The notes under the pieces are model-generated. The model had not been told where the DNA came from. It saw only the letters and a program-made list of their open reading frames with translations, and did not search any database. Below are positions 8,001-16,095 of a stretch of 64,000 nt of DNA, piece by piece (the first letter of the stretch is position 1; every line of letters starts with the position of its first letter). Origin of the DNA: Macrococcoides animalis (lineage in GTDB: Bacteria; Bacillota; Bacilli; Staphylococcales; Staphylococcaceae). Location: assembly GCF_047425875.1 (NCBI RefSeq), contig NZ_CP179727.1, positions 1,860,001 through 1,924,000 on the forward strand, in the 5' to 3' direction. Position numbers and translations under genes: made by a program.

Positions 8001-11000
8001 ATGACTTACTCTAACAATAATAAAAAAACATACATATACGAAAGCCTAGAAAATTACAAAATACTTTCCGAGGATGTTCTTCTTCATAAAAATAATTTAT
8101 CAAAAGAAGATTCAATCAAGTACTTCCTCAATAAAAATGAATTAGAAATGTACAAAGAATTAAGTGAAGAAATTGAGCGTAATTACGATAATTTTTCAAA
8201 CTATATCACTTCTAAATCAAATAGTAGATATAATAAGTTCCCTTTCCAGGTTTCTTTAATAGGTAATAAACGGTTAGAGAAATATAAACATGAGATTCAA
8301 AAAGATTTTTCATTATTAGAAACAAGACTAATAACGAATGATCATACAACGTATAACTATATGATTGATCAAATGAAAAATGAACTATTAACTTGCGATA
8401 GTTTTGATATTATCGTGAGTTTTATTAGAGGTTCAGGGTTGAATATGTTAGTTAATACTTTAAATATACTACGAGATTTAGGTATCAAAGGCAGAATTAT
8501 TACTTCAACATATATGAATGTTACACAACCTGAAGCATTAAGAAAACTAATGGAATATGAAAATATTGATGTGAAAGTTTATCAGAGCCCTAAAATGGAT
8601 GATAGCTTTCATACGAAAGCTTATTTGTTCCATAGATCTGATAATATGAGTTCTGTGATAATTGGTTCATCTAACATTACGCGTGCAGCATTAAAAACAG
8701 GTGAAGAATGGAATGTTAGAACTTATGAGAAGGCAAGTGACTCTGTATATGTAAAAACTCAGGCGAGATATGATATGCTTTGGAAATCTGAAAAGGTAGT
8801 AGATTTAACTGAATCACTCATTACAAAATATGAAAACTTTATTGAAGTAAACAAAGTATTGCGTCCAATCAGTCAGTCTTTCAATATAAATAAAACGGAC
8901 GACAATGTGTTCAAACCGAATTCAATGCAAAAAGAAGCGATCAAGAATTTATTACTATCAATTGAAAAAGGGCATAAACGTGGGATAGCTATTGCAGCAA
9001 CTGGAACAGAAAAAACATTCTTATCTGCAATGGCAGCAGAAAAATTGAACCCAAGAAATGTACTATTTATTGCGCATAGAAATGAATTATTAGAAAGTGG
9101 CTTGAGTACTTTTAAAAAGATATTTACAACAGAGTCAAATGATGACTTCGTAAAATATAAAGCTGATCAACGTGTTATAAAGAGATTTACCTTTGCATCT
9201 ATTCAAACATTAGCTAAAGATATTGAAAAGATGGATAAAGACTTATTCGATATAATCATAATTGATGAATTCCATCATGCTACTGCGAGCAATTATATGA
9301 AAGTAATAGAACATTTCACACCTAGATTCTTATTAGGTTTAACTGCTACACCTGAGAGAACGGATAGCGGAGATGTATATGAACTTGCGGAATATAATAT
9401 CATTAGTGATGTAAGATTGAAACATGCACTAGAAAGTGAATTACTTGTTCCATTCCAATACTATGGTATAAGTGATGATACAGTAGATTTGGCGGATAAA
9501 GATGGAATTAGTGTAGAAGATATCACTAAATTGTTAAGTACGAATAAGCGTGTTGAGTTCATTATTAAGAAAATGAATCAGTATACATTAAGTGGACCGA
9601 TGAAGGCTATTGGTTTCTGCCAAAATATTGAACATGCAAAATTCATGAATAAAGAATTCATGGATAGAGGTTATAATACAACGATATTAACTGGAAAAAA
9701 TACAGATGAAGAGCGTCAAAAAGCAATCATTGATTTACAATCCGAAGAAGATCCGTTAGAAATTATATTCACAGTTGATTTATTTAATGAAGGTGTAGAT
9801 ATTCCACAGATTAACTTAATACTATTCTTACGTCCGACTGAATCATCTATTATATTTACTCAACAATTAGGTCGCGGATTAAGAACATATGATGATAAAG
9901 AATATTTAACGGTATTAGATTTTGTAACAAATGATCGAAAGAATTATTTAGTTCCAATTGCTCTTTCTGGAGATCAAAACTTTATAGGCAAAGAAAAATT
10001 AAAATCGACCATTGAGAATAATTTTAATAATTTATCTGATAATGTTCATATTGAATTAGACTATAAATCCAAAGAAGAAATTCTTAAAACGATAGATCAT
10101 ACGTCGTTTTACGTTGCTGAAAACATTAAGAAAGAAGCAAAGCTATTCTTAGAACAAATTAGAATAAGTAATAAAGATAATGCACATACATTGAAAATTA
10201 TTGATTTTCATAATTATGAGAATGCGCCTGATTTATTTATGCTATTTGGTGCAACATACAAAACTTTAAGTGCTCTTAATAAGGCAATAAAAGCTGATAG
10301 TGAAGTAGATAAAGAGATTAATCAAAGTAAGATGTATACATGGATAGTTAAAGAAATTACTAAATTGTTACCTATCAGAAGAATTATTGATTACATAGTA
10401 ATAATTAAAGTTTTGATCAATGAAATGATCAAATATGAAGAGATGATAGCTTTCATTGAAGAAGCATTTCAAATTACATCATCTGATTACTTACGAAAAA
10501 ATATTCAACTTGCGATGAAACGAACTGAAGAGTTAATATTTGAAAAACAAGTTCTATTTATTTTTGATAAAGAAATAAAACAACTTAGAACGACAAAATC
10601 AATAAGTGATAATTTGAAGGAAGAATTAAAAGAATATTTAACATTCGGTATTCTTTCATTCCAAAAAGAATTTGAAAGTGAGTTATTGAATGAACAGTTT
10701 CCACTAAAATTATATAAAGAATATAGTAGACATGAAGTAGCAGCTGTAGTTGGATATGATAAAACTGTATCTTCTTGGAGAGATGGCGTTAAGCAGTTTA
10801 ATGGAAATCATTATATTTTCGTCAATTTAAAGAAAGATGTTGAAAGTGTTGAAGAGCATTTACTTTATAATGACTACTTTATTGATGAATCTCATTTTCA
10901 TTGGCAGACACAGAATAAAACGAGTAGAGCTTCAATGACAGGACAACAATATATAAATCATGTAAAAGACAATAAAAAAATATTTCTTTTTGTAAGAAGA

Positions 11001-11147
11001 GCTACAAATGAAGAAGGTATTACGTTACCATTTTATTATATGGGAGAATTAGAGTTTATCAGTGCTAAAGGAGATAATCCTATATCAATAGAATGGAAAT
11101 TAATAAATCCTGTTCCTAAAAAATTATTAGATGAATTAACATATTAA
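8001..11147 (+). CDS. PLD-domain superfamily II helicase with DUF3427 C-terminus, altered Walker A
   Basis: A 1048-residue protein. A phospholipase-D-like domain (about 100-260, with HTKAYLF and GSSNITRAAL) is followed by an SF2 helicase core: DEFHH box near residue 422, LGLTATPER, and QQLGRGLR near 621. A DUF3427-type C-terminal region follows. Such proteins are thought to act on nucleic acids in repair or defence. ATG 8001 has AAGGGTGA at good spacing; the earlier GTG does not. The Walker A reads ATGTEKT: codon 337 is GAA where the family has Gly (GGA), a one-base change expected to impair ATP binding. The rest of the frame is intact. A Nudix gene is convergent immediately downstream. Confidence 0.9.
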   Translation: MTYSNNNKKTYIYESLENYKILSEDVLLHKNNLSKEDSIKYFLNKNELEMYKELSEEIERNYDNFSNYITSKSNSRYNKFPFQVSLIGNKRLEKYKHEIQKDFSLLETRLITNDHTTYNYMIDQMKNELLTCDSFDIIVSFIRGSGLNMLVNTLNILRDLGIKGRIITSTYMNVTQPEALRKLMEYENIDVKVYQSPKMDDSFHTKAYLFHRSDNMSSVIIGSSNITRAALKTGEEWNVRTYEKASDSVYVKTQARYDMLWKSEKVVDLTESLITKYENFIEVNKVLRPISQSFNINKTDDNVFKPNSMQKEAIKNLLLSIEKGHKRGIAIAATGTEKTFLSAMAAEKLNPRNVLFIAHRNELLESGLSTFKKIFTTESNDDFVKYKADQRVIKRFTFASIQTLAKDIEKMDKDLFDIIIIDEFHHATASNYMKVIEHFTPRFLLGLTATPERTDSGDVYELAEYNIISDVRLKHALESELLVPFQYYGISDDTVDLADKDGISVEDITKLLSTNKRVEFIIKKMNQYTLSGPMKAIGFCQNIEHAKFMNKEFMDRGYNTTILTGKNTDEERQKAIIDLQSEEDPLEIIFTVDLFNEGVDIPQINLILFLRPTESSIIFTQQLGRGLRTYDDKEYLTVLDFVTNDRKNYLVPIALSGDQNFIGKEKLKSTIENNFNNLSDNVHIELDYKSKEEILKTIDHTSFYVAENIKKEAKLFLEQIRISNKDNAHTLKIIDFHNYENAPDLFMLFGATYKTLSALNKAIKADSEVDKEINQSKMYTWIVKEITKLLPIRRIIDYIVIIKVLINEMIKYEEMIAFIEEAFQITSSDYLRKNIQLAMKRTEELIFEKQVLFIFDKEIKQLRTTKSISDNLKEELKEYLTFGILSFQKEFESELLNEQFPLKLYKEYSRHEVAAVVGYDKTVSSWRDGVKQFNGNHYIFVNLKKDVESVEEHLLYNDYFIDESHFHWQTQNKTSRASMTGQQYINHVKDNKKIFLFVRRATNEEGITLPFYYMGELEFISAKGDNPISIEWKLINPVPKKLLDELTY

Positions 11148-11181
11148 AATGAAGGACGCTATTTAGCGTCCTTCATTATTT
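11148..11181. terminator. Bidirectional terminator between helicase and Nudix genes
   Basis: A 14-base inverted repeat (AATGAAGGACGCTA and its complement) with T-rich flanks on both strands. The Nudix stop codon lies inside it. Confidence 0.85.
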
Positions 11182-11554
11182 TTTCTACGGCTTCAATATC
11201 AGCAGGAGCCCATTCAATTGTGTTTAAATCATTTGGAGATAACCATTTCATATCAGCGTGTTCTTCTAATTCGATATGATCATTTTTCATAACTGCATAG
11301 AAAGTTGTTAATTCTATGATAGCGAAGTCGTATTCATGAACCGTTGTGACTACTTTTTCACCGACATCAATTTCACACTGCATTTCTTCAATTAACTCTC
11401 TTTTTAAAGCATCTTCTGGTAATTCATTTTCTTCGATTTTACCGCCTGGGAATTCCCACAGAAGCGGCAAAGATGTATTTTCATTTCTTTGAGCACATAA
11501 GATTTTACCGTCTTTTTGAATGACAGCTCCGACTACTTTGATGTATTTTTTCAT
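11159..11554 (-). CDS. Nudix hydrolase, MutT / 8-oxo-dGTP diphosphatase-like
   Basis: A 131-residue Nudix enzyme hydrolysing (deoxy)nucleoside triphosphates, probably oxidised or damaged ones. The Nudix box is nearly complete: GGKIEENELPEDALKRELIEE (about 37-57) fits GX5EX7REUXEE, with Met where the Gly of the last turn usually is. AAGGAG precedes the ATG. It is convergent with the PLD-helicase gene and shares its terminator. These two families are often neighbours, which suggests a functional link in nucleotide or DNA damage, though separate transcription is evident here. Confidence 0.88.
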   Translation of the reverse strand: MKKYIKVVGAVIQKDGKILCAQRNENTSLPLLWEFPGGKIEENELPEDALKRELIEEMQCEIDVGEKVVTTVHEYDFAIIELTTFYAVMKNDHIELEEHADMKWLSPNDLNTIEWAPADIEAVEKIMKDAK

Positions 11555-11616
11555 GATATACTCCTTAAAATAGGTATTTATATCATTTTAACATTTAGTT
11601 GTTTTACTTAAAATGT

Positions 11617-11835
11617 TTATCCTCTTCTACCTCGTTTAGTTAATACTTCATCAATTGAAAGATTAAATATTAAACTAATTTGATATAATTCAACAGCTGT
11701 AATTGTACGTTCACCATTTTCTATTTTCGAATACGTGGAAGGTGACATGTTTAACCGATAAGCCATTTCTTTTCCACTGAAATCTAAATTTTCTCTGTGA
11801 TATTTTATAGCATTTGCTATTTCTTCATTTGTCAT
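11617..11835 (-). CDS. Small XRE-family HTH regulator
   Basis: A 72-residue Cro/CI-type helix-turn-helix protein: the HTH spans about residues 8-62 (KEMAYRLNMSPSTYSKIENGERTIT). It has only a DNA-binding domain. ATG 11835 with AAGGTGA upstream is preferred over the 99-residue extension, which adds a non-family N-terminus. The ribosome binding site lies in one arm of an 8-bp perfect dyad, a likely autoregulatory operator. A hairpin terminator lies in its leader. The target genes are unknown. Confidence 0.85.
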   Translation of the reverse strand: MTNEEIANAIKYHRENLDFSGKEMAYRLNMSPSTYSKIENGERTITAVELYQISLIFNLSIDEVLTKRGRRG

Positions 11836-11838
11836 TAA

Positions 11839-11862
11839 TTTCACCTTCACTTTTAGGTGAAA
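11839..11862. promoter_or_regulatory. Candidate autoregulatory operator of the XRE gene
   Basis: Perfect 8-bp arms TTTCACCT / AGGTGAAA separated by 8 bp, just upstream of the XRE start and overlapping its ribosome binding site. Confidence 0.5.
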
Positions 11863-11880
11863 ATAACAAAGTAAATCAGT

Positions 11881-11916
11881 AAAAAGTGGGTATATTCCAA
11901 CTCGGAAAATACCCAC
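11881..11916 (-). terminator. Terminator-like hairpin in the leader of the XRE gene
   Basis: On the minus strand, a 13-bp stem with one mismatch (GTGGGTATTTTCC / GGAATATACCCAC), loop of five, then five T. It lies 46 bases before the XRE start with no gene upstream, so it may attenuate that gene or end a small RNA. Confidence 0.6.
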
Positions 11917-11972
11917 AAATATGATAAAAAATAAGTTATAATTAATAGTTATTGAACAAAATATAAATGACC

Positions 11973-11994
11973 GATTTAATAGACTTATTAAATC
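11973..11994. repeat. Perfect 9-bp inverted repeat in the intergenic region
   Basis: GATTTAATA / TATTAAATC with a 4-base spacer. It overlaps a minus-strand promoter-like pair (TTGATA-17-TATTAA) and could be an operator. The rest of 11917-12095 shows no reading frame of note. Confidence 0.4.
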
Positions 11995-12109
11995 ATTGTA
12001 TCAAGATATTTGATTTTATATATCATAATTTCTAATTTAGAAATAATAATAATATTCCTTAATTTCCATATTATGATTAATTCATCTCACGTAAAAAGGA
12101 GGTGATACC

Positions 12110-12352
12110 ATGGATTTTGAGCTTGAACAAATACATAATGTATTAGTAACGGTGAAAAACAACCCAGATACAGACTATTATGATTACTTTAGGGATGACG
12201 ACATTATTTATATCTTGTTAGATATGGGGTTAGTTGAATTCAAGTTCAAAGGATTATTAGATGAAGATGTATTTGAACCAGATCTTAAGATTGAAGTAAC
12301 CAAGAAGGGTTTGCTTTATATGACAGCATATATGAACCAACTGAATTATTGA
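12110..12352 (+). CDS. Small acidic hypothetical protein
   Basis: An 80-residue soluble, acidic protein behind a near-ideal ribosome binding site (AAAGGAGGTGA) and followed by its own terminator, so it is a real monocistronic gene. Residues 35-60 (DIIYILLDMGLVEFKF) look like a winged-helix-type helix plus strands, with a second helix at the C-terminus (KKGLLYMTAYMNQL). No family recognised. It is divergent from the XRE regulator. Confidence 0.65.
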   Translation: MDFELEQIHNVLVTVKNNPDTDYYDYFRDDDIIYILLDMGLVEFKFKGLLDEDVFEPDLKIEVTKKGLLYMTAYMNQLNY

Positions 12353-12357
12353 AGATG

Positions 12358-12387
12358 ACGACTCACTTTTGTGGGTCGTTTTATTTT
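12358..12387 (+). terminator. Terminator after the small acidic gene
   Basis: ACGACTCAC / GTGGGTCGT stem (one G-U pair), TTTT loop, then a T-rich tail. Confidence 0.75.
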
Positions 12388-12454
12388 TAAGGTAAATTTA
12401 AGAATTAAATGGAAATAAATGATATATAATGAAAGAAAACACTGGAGGTATATG

Positions 12455-13036
12455 ATGGGGATTAAAGAGAGATGGATAGCAAGTTTATTATTACTAATAA
12501 CGATTGTGGGTTTAATATTTGCTTGGGAGCAGGTGAAGCCTGAATGGCCAAAGTTTGTTGCATTCTTTGGTGATACACCTAAAGAAATTAAAGGGAAACG
12601 TTATAATACTATTGATGAAGCTTTAAAAGAATTTGCGCAAGCTTATGCTGATGATTTCCATATTGATGAATATCAAGTACATCATCATGCAACAGATAAA
12701 TTTATTAAACAAAATCAAATCCCTGGTGTGATTACATTTAATATGAAGGAAAAGAATCTGCGTAATCCAGAGTTTAAACTCACACCAATTTATATTAATA
12801 AAGAAAAGAATCAATATTATGTTACTGCGAATGGTATTTCAGGATCATCAAATAAAGTAAAAGAGTCTTCAAAGTATAGTCATTTTTCACAGCCAATTAA
12901 ATCTATTAATTATGATTTCATGGTTGCTATAAAGAAAGCATATTTACCTAAAACTGATGTTGTATTACCTTTAAAAGAAAAGAATATGTATGTAGGAATT
13001 AATGCATATCCGGAGAGTGAACTGGAAGAAGAATAA
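12455..13036 (+). CDS. Membrane-anchored extracytoplasmic protein, unknown
   Basis: A 193-residue protein with one N-terminal membrane helix (about residues 8-25, WIASLLLLITIVGLIFAW) and an outward soluble domain. No lipobox; the helix is probably an uncleaved anchor. GGAGG sits six bases before ATG 12455; ATGs at 12452 and 12419 are less well placed. The next gene begins one base after its stop, so it leads a three-gene operon of membrane proteins. No conserved family recognised. Confidence 0.7.
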   Translation: MGIKERWIASLLLLITIVGLIFAWEQVKPEWPKFVAFFGDTPKEIKGKRYNTIDEALKEFAQAYADDFHIDEYQVHHHATDKFIKQNQIPGVITFNMKEKNLRNPEFKLTPIYINKEKNQYYVTANGISGSSNKVKESSKYSHFSQPIKSINYDFMVAIKKAYLPKTDVVLPLKEKNMYVGINAYPESELEEE

Positions 13037-13234
13037 ATGAAAAATCTTAAATTAACGATATTAGGATTTATTCTAGTTATGATTGGTTTAGCTTTTTGGG
13101 GTTATGCAGATGGTAAAGGTGTAGGATTAATGAGTTATTATGGACTTTTCACAGCATTATTTATGGGGATTGGTTTTCCATTATTCTTTAAAAATTTAGC
13201 GAAGTATTTAGATAGTAAGGAAGAAATACATTAG
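13037..13234 (+). CDS. Small two-helix membrane protein
   Basis: A 65-residue protein with two predicted membrane helices (about 4-22 and 32-52) and a short charged tail. The ATG directly abuts the TAA of the previous gene, indicating translational coupling, with GGAAGAAG as ribosome binding site. No family recognised. Tiny two-helix proteins recur through this region (13.0-15.8 kb). Confidence 0.65.
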   Translation: MKNLKLTILGFILVMIGLAFWGYADGKGVGLMSYYGLFTALFMGIGFPLFFKNLAKYLDSKEEIH

Positions 13235-13251
13235 TAAAGGAATGTGATTGA

Positions 13252-13476
13252 ATGTACTCAAAATTAAAGAATGTTAGATTTATGCTTTATTATTTTGGTG
13301 TATATGCTCCTATAATGCTTTTAATTCTAACTTTCTCACCACTAACAGAAGAGTATTCTGTAAAGATGTTACTCATTATTATTAATGTAATGATGTTAGT
13401 AAGTACGATATATAGTCTTATTGTTGTAAGGAATATAATAAATAAGCTAGAAAAGGAAGAAAACATTAAAGATTAA
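13252..13476 (+). CDS. Small two-helix membrane protein
   Basis: A 74-residue protein with two hydrophobic helices (about 11-27 and 38-61) and a Lys/Glu-rich C-terminal tail. AAAGG precedes the ATG, 17 bases after the previous stop. It is the last gene before a terminator, so the three genes from 12455 form one transcript. Function unknown. Confidence 0.65.
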   Translation: MYSKLKNVRFMLYYFGVYAPIMLLILTFSPLTEEYSVKMLLIIINVMMLVSTIYSLIVVRNIINKLEKEENIKD

Positions 13477-13490
13477 TAATATCATTTATT

Positions 13491-13520
13491 AAAGCAGCCA
13501 ATTTATTATGGCTGCTTTTT
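13491..13520 (+). terminator. Terminator of the 12.4-13.5 kb membrane-protein operon
   Basis: A 10-bp stem, AAAGCAGCCA / TGGCTGCTTT, with an 8-base loop and a T tail. Confidence 0.85.
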
Positions 13521-13654
13521 CCTTGAGAAACTGATTTGATTGATTCTTCATGAAAGTACTATTCTATGTAAAATTAATATAACTTTATAATACAGCAACA
13601 TTTATCAAAAATAATATGAATGTATAAGATACAATATTTGTGAGGTGATAAATA

Positions 13655-14545
13655 TTGAATGGAGAAGATATTAATAAGATTATTGAACTTGTTGAAGAAA
13701 ATCTGCTCGAAAATTATGCTTTGGATGATTATGTAGAAATGACAGGTTACTCTAAGTTTCATTTAATAAGGATGTTTAAAAAAGTCACAGGTTATACTTT
13801 TTACGATTATGTATTAAGTAGGCGTATTGTTAATGCATCACAGTATTTATTGTATACGGATATTTCCATTATCGATTTAGCATTTTTATTGAACTTTCAG
13901 TCTCAAGAAGCGTTTTCTAGAAGGTTTAAAGCGATTTATGGATTGCCACCAGGTAAGTATCGCAAATTGATGAGTGGATTAAATAACACACAAAATAAGG
14001 AGGAAGAAACAATGACAGTAGAAACAATAAAAGGATGGTTATTAACTGGGACAACAGCACATTTATATGAAACAAAGATAGATCATAAAGTATTTCATAG
14101 TGGTCAGAAATCAGCTTTATTATCATCAAGCAAAGAGGAATCAGAATATAATGACAATACATTTGGTACTTTAATGCAAAGTATATCTGCAGAAAAATAT
14201 AGAGGCAAACGTATTAAATTTTCTGCTTTTGTAAAAACTGAAGAAGCTGATAAATGTGGTGTTTGGGCAAGAATTGATGATGCAAAGTATGATATATTAC
14301 AATTTGATAATATGATGGATAGAGCGATTATTGGAACAAATGAATGGAATTATTATTCAGTCGTATTAGATGTAAGTGAGCAAGCTGAAGCAATGCATTT
14401 CGGGGTAATTTTGGTGGGTAAAGGTAAGGTCTGGTTAGATCAATTTAAAATAGAAGAAGTTGACTTGACTGTTAAAAACACGGATAGTTTAAATCAGTCT
14501 CAAGAATTGCCAAAAGAACCGACAAATTTGGATTTTGAGGATTAG
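13655..14545 (+). CDS. AraC-family regulator with C-terminal beta-sandwich-like domain
   Basis: A 296-residue regulator. The DNA-binding domain is N-terminal (about residues 5-105) with both AraC helix-turn-helices (GYSKFHLIRMFKKVTGYTFYDYVLSRR; FQSQEAFSRRFKAIYG). The C-terminal 150 residues are strand-rich (FSAFVKTEEADKCGVWARID; GVILVGKGKVWLDQFKIE) and look like a carbohydrate-binding-type jelly roll, probably the sensor. Start is TTG with GAGGTGA seven bases upstream. The following small membrane gene overlaps its end closely. The ligand is unknown. Confidence 0.85.
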   Translation: MNGEDINKIIELVEENLLENYALDDYVEMTGYSKFHLIRMFKKVTGYTFYDYVLSRRIVNASQYLLYTDISIIDLAFLLNFQSQEAFSRRFKAIYGLPPGKYRKLMSGLNNTQNKEEETMTVETIKGWLLTGTTAHLYETKIDHKVFHSGQKSALLSSSKEESEYNDNTFGTLMQSISAEKYRGKRIKFSAFVKTEEADKCGVWARIDDAKYDILQFDNMMDRAIIGTNEWNYYSVVLDVSEQAEAMHFGVILVGKGKVWLDQFKIEEVDLTVKNTDSLNQSQELPKEPTNLDFED

Positions 14546-14549
14546 TAAA

Positions 14550-14795
14550 ATGGATAAAAGAATTACTTTAATGGTTACGAAGTTATTTTTGGTAGTAGTT
14601 TATTTTTTATTATTATTAAATTTGCTTTTCTGGTTATATTATATGGGACAGTATGTTTTTCATTATGAAGTAATCACAATAAAAATATTTGATATTCCAT
14701 ACTTAAAACCAGTTATTATACTATGTTTAGTATGTATGGCTATGTTACTTGAATATAAAGAGAAGAAGTTAGAAGGGAAAAAAACTAATCATTGA
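14550..14795 (+). CDS. Small two-helix membrane protein downstream of the AraC regulator
   Basis: An 81-residue protein with two membrane helices (about 9-35 and 48-67) and a Lys-rich tail. ATG 14550 has GAGG nine bases upstream; the longer frame from TTG 14535 is less likely. It starts five bases after the AraC stop and ends in a terminator that contains its stop codon, so it is co-transcribed with the regulator. Function unknown. Confidence 0.6.
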   Translation: MDKRITLMVTKLFLVVVYFLLLLNLLFWLYYMGQYVFHYEVITIKIFDIPYLKPVIILCLVCMAMLLEYKEKKLEGKKTNH

Positions 14796-14810
14796 TGATT
14801 AGTTTTTTTT
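14780..14810 (+). terminator. Terminator of the AraC operon
   Basis: AAACTAATCA / TGATTAGTTT hairpin followed by T8. The stop codon forms part of the loop. Confidence 0.85.
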
Positions 14811-14826
14811 ATGAGTAATAAAGTTA

Positions 14827-14996
14827 CTACTTCTCATCATAAAAGAAATAGTAATATACAATTAATCCAACAGGTAATGCGAAAAGCGGTGTTACGACTA
14901 CACTAGCGATACAAGCAGATAAAAAATACATATATTTAAATCTTCCATAGTCCATTTCTTTTCCATTAAACGATAAATAAAATCTTTATTAGTCAA
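14827..14996 (-). pseudogene. Frameshifted small membrane protein gene
   Basis: On the minus strand, AAGGAG nine bases before TTG 14996 opens a frame (MTNKDFIYRLMEKKW...) that ends early. The adjacent frame from about 14955 continues with MDYGRFKYMYFLSAC and a membrane helix to a stop at 14827. Restoring one base near 14957 would join them into a protein of about 57 residues with one or two membrane helices. The 42-residue frame from 14955 could still be translated alone. A sequencing error is also possible. Confidence 0.45.
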
Positions 14997-15267
14997 TTAA
15001 AAAAACTCCTTATTAATAGATAAAAGTTATATCTAAAAAGAATAATGACAATAATTAGACTGCCTCCATTATTAAGTTGTTTAATTATGCCCTTTTAATC
15101 ATATTTCACACACAATTCCTATCACTTGATTAAAGTTATTGCGCTTAAAATTGGAATAGCAAATAGTTTAACCTTAAAATTACCTTAAATTTGTATTATT
15201 TTTTTACCATTTATTTCATCTTATATTACAATGTAACAAAGAATAGCTTAATTAGGAGGTTTGAATT

Positions 15268-15435
15268 TTGTTGAGAACAATTATTTTATCTATATTAGCA
15301 GTTATTTTGTTTTTTAACACAATGAAACAAGTTAATCAAAGTCATTTAGATACATGGTTTATATTATATTTTTTAGTTTATGTTTCTCTCGTCCTTATGT
15401 GGAAGAATGAAAAAACTACAAAAAGACGACATTAA
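15268..15435 (+). CDS. Tiny two-helix membrane protein
   Basis: A 55-residue frame with AGGAGG eight bases before the first of two consecutive TTG codons. Hydrophobic segments span about residues 4-18 (TIILSILAVILFF) and 30-46 (WFILYFLVYVSLVLM), followed by a basic tail (KNEKTTKRRH). It has the same layout as the two genes that follow. Between 15012 and 15250 I see no other gene. Function unknown. Confidence 0.6.
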   Translation: MLRTIILSILAVILFFNTMKQVNQSHLDTWFILYFLVYVSLVLMWKNEKTTKRRH

Positions 15436-15491
15436 ACTACAATAGATAACATTTCATGAAATTTAAAAATACATATACGGAGGTTTTTTGG

Positions 15492-15656
15492 TTGATCGAT
15501 AAATTTATAAATATTGTTTCTAGTATTTTTTTTATTATTTTAGCTTTAGACTTTTTCGGTTTAATTTACCTAAATGCATCGAAATTTTGGATACTTTTAA
15601 TTTTAGTTATCTTTATAATTTTTAACTTAATATTTAAGGAGGAACCTGAAAAATGA
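15492..15656 (+). CDS. Tiny two-helix membrane protein
   Basis: A 54-residue protein from TTG 15492, chosen because GGAGG lies exactly eight bases upstream. The ATG at 15456 has no ribosome binding site. Two hydrophobic helices (about 5-22 and 29-47) and an acidic end. It overlaps the next gene by ATGA, so the two are coupled. No family recognised. Confidence 0.6.
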   Translation: MIDKFINIVSSIFFIILALDFFGLIYLNASKFWILLILVIFIIFNLIFKEEPEK

Positions 15657-15841
15657 GAGATTATATAATTGAAATATTAATGATAGTGTTTTCTATCTTA
15701 ATGATTGGTTTAATTTTTAATGCTTTTGATATTAAATTTAATGGAAAAGAGCCAGTTATGTTTGGTTTAGGATTATTTATTGGAGAAACAATCTATCGTT
15801 TATCATATAAGAAAACGCAATATAATAAAAATCACCCATAA
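15653..15841 (+). CDS. Small membrane protein coupled to the upstream gene
   Basis: A 62-residue protein with AAGGAGG ten bases before ATG. Two hydrophobic segments (about 4-24 and 36-50) are followed by a Lys-rich tail. It overlaps the preceding gene by four bases, forming a two-gene unit. Function unknown; such pairs occur among immunity and stress membrane peptides, but nothing here decides this. Confidence 0.6.
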   Translation: MRDYIIEILMIVFSILMIGLIFNAFDIKFNGKEPVMFGLGLFIGETIYRLSYKKTQYNKNHP

Positions 15842-15843
15842 CA

Positions 15844-15933
15844 ATAGTTGTAGATGAATGTAATACATTAAGTTATGAAATCAATAGAGCAATTCAACTT
15901 ATTAAAAACATGCGATTTTTAGAAATCACTTAA
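15844..15933 (+). pseudogene. Possible remnant of a coding sequence
   Basis: An open frame of 29 codons without a usable start codon reads IVVDECNTLSYEINRAIQLIK and then NMRFLEIT before TAA. Composition is protein-like, so it may be the 3' end of a lost gene. It could equally be chance. The remaining sequence to 16080 holds no clear gene. Confidence 0.25.
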
Positions 15934-16095
15934 AGAGATTCACTCACATGAAAGTAACTTGAGTAATTATAAAAATAATTTGTAATTATTAAATTAAACA
16001 ACGCATTGACATATCGATAAAGAGATTTACAGCCTTTGATAAATATGGTTATATTGAATTAATATACATGATATTATTAGATAGGAGAAAATGAT

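Noticed and set aside
8001..11554. Calling the helicase and Nudix genes a complete defence island
   Set aside because: There are only two genes, no nuclease partner or integration signs nearby, and the helicase P-loop is altered; the link remains a hypothesis.
13574..13762. 62-codon minus-strand frame opposite the AraC gene
   Set aside because: No ribosome binding site and it overlaps the start and promoter of the AraC gene, whose HTH is clear.
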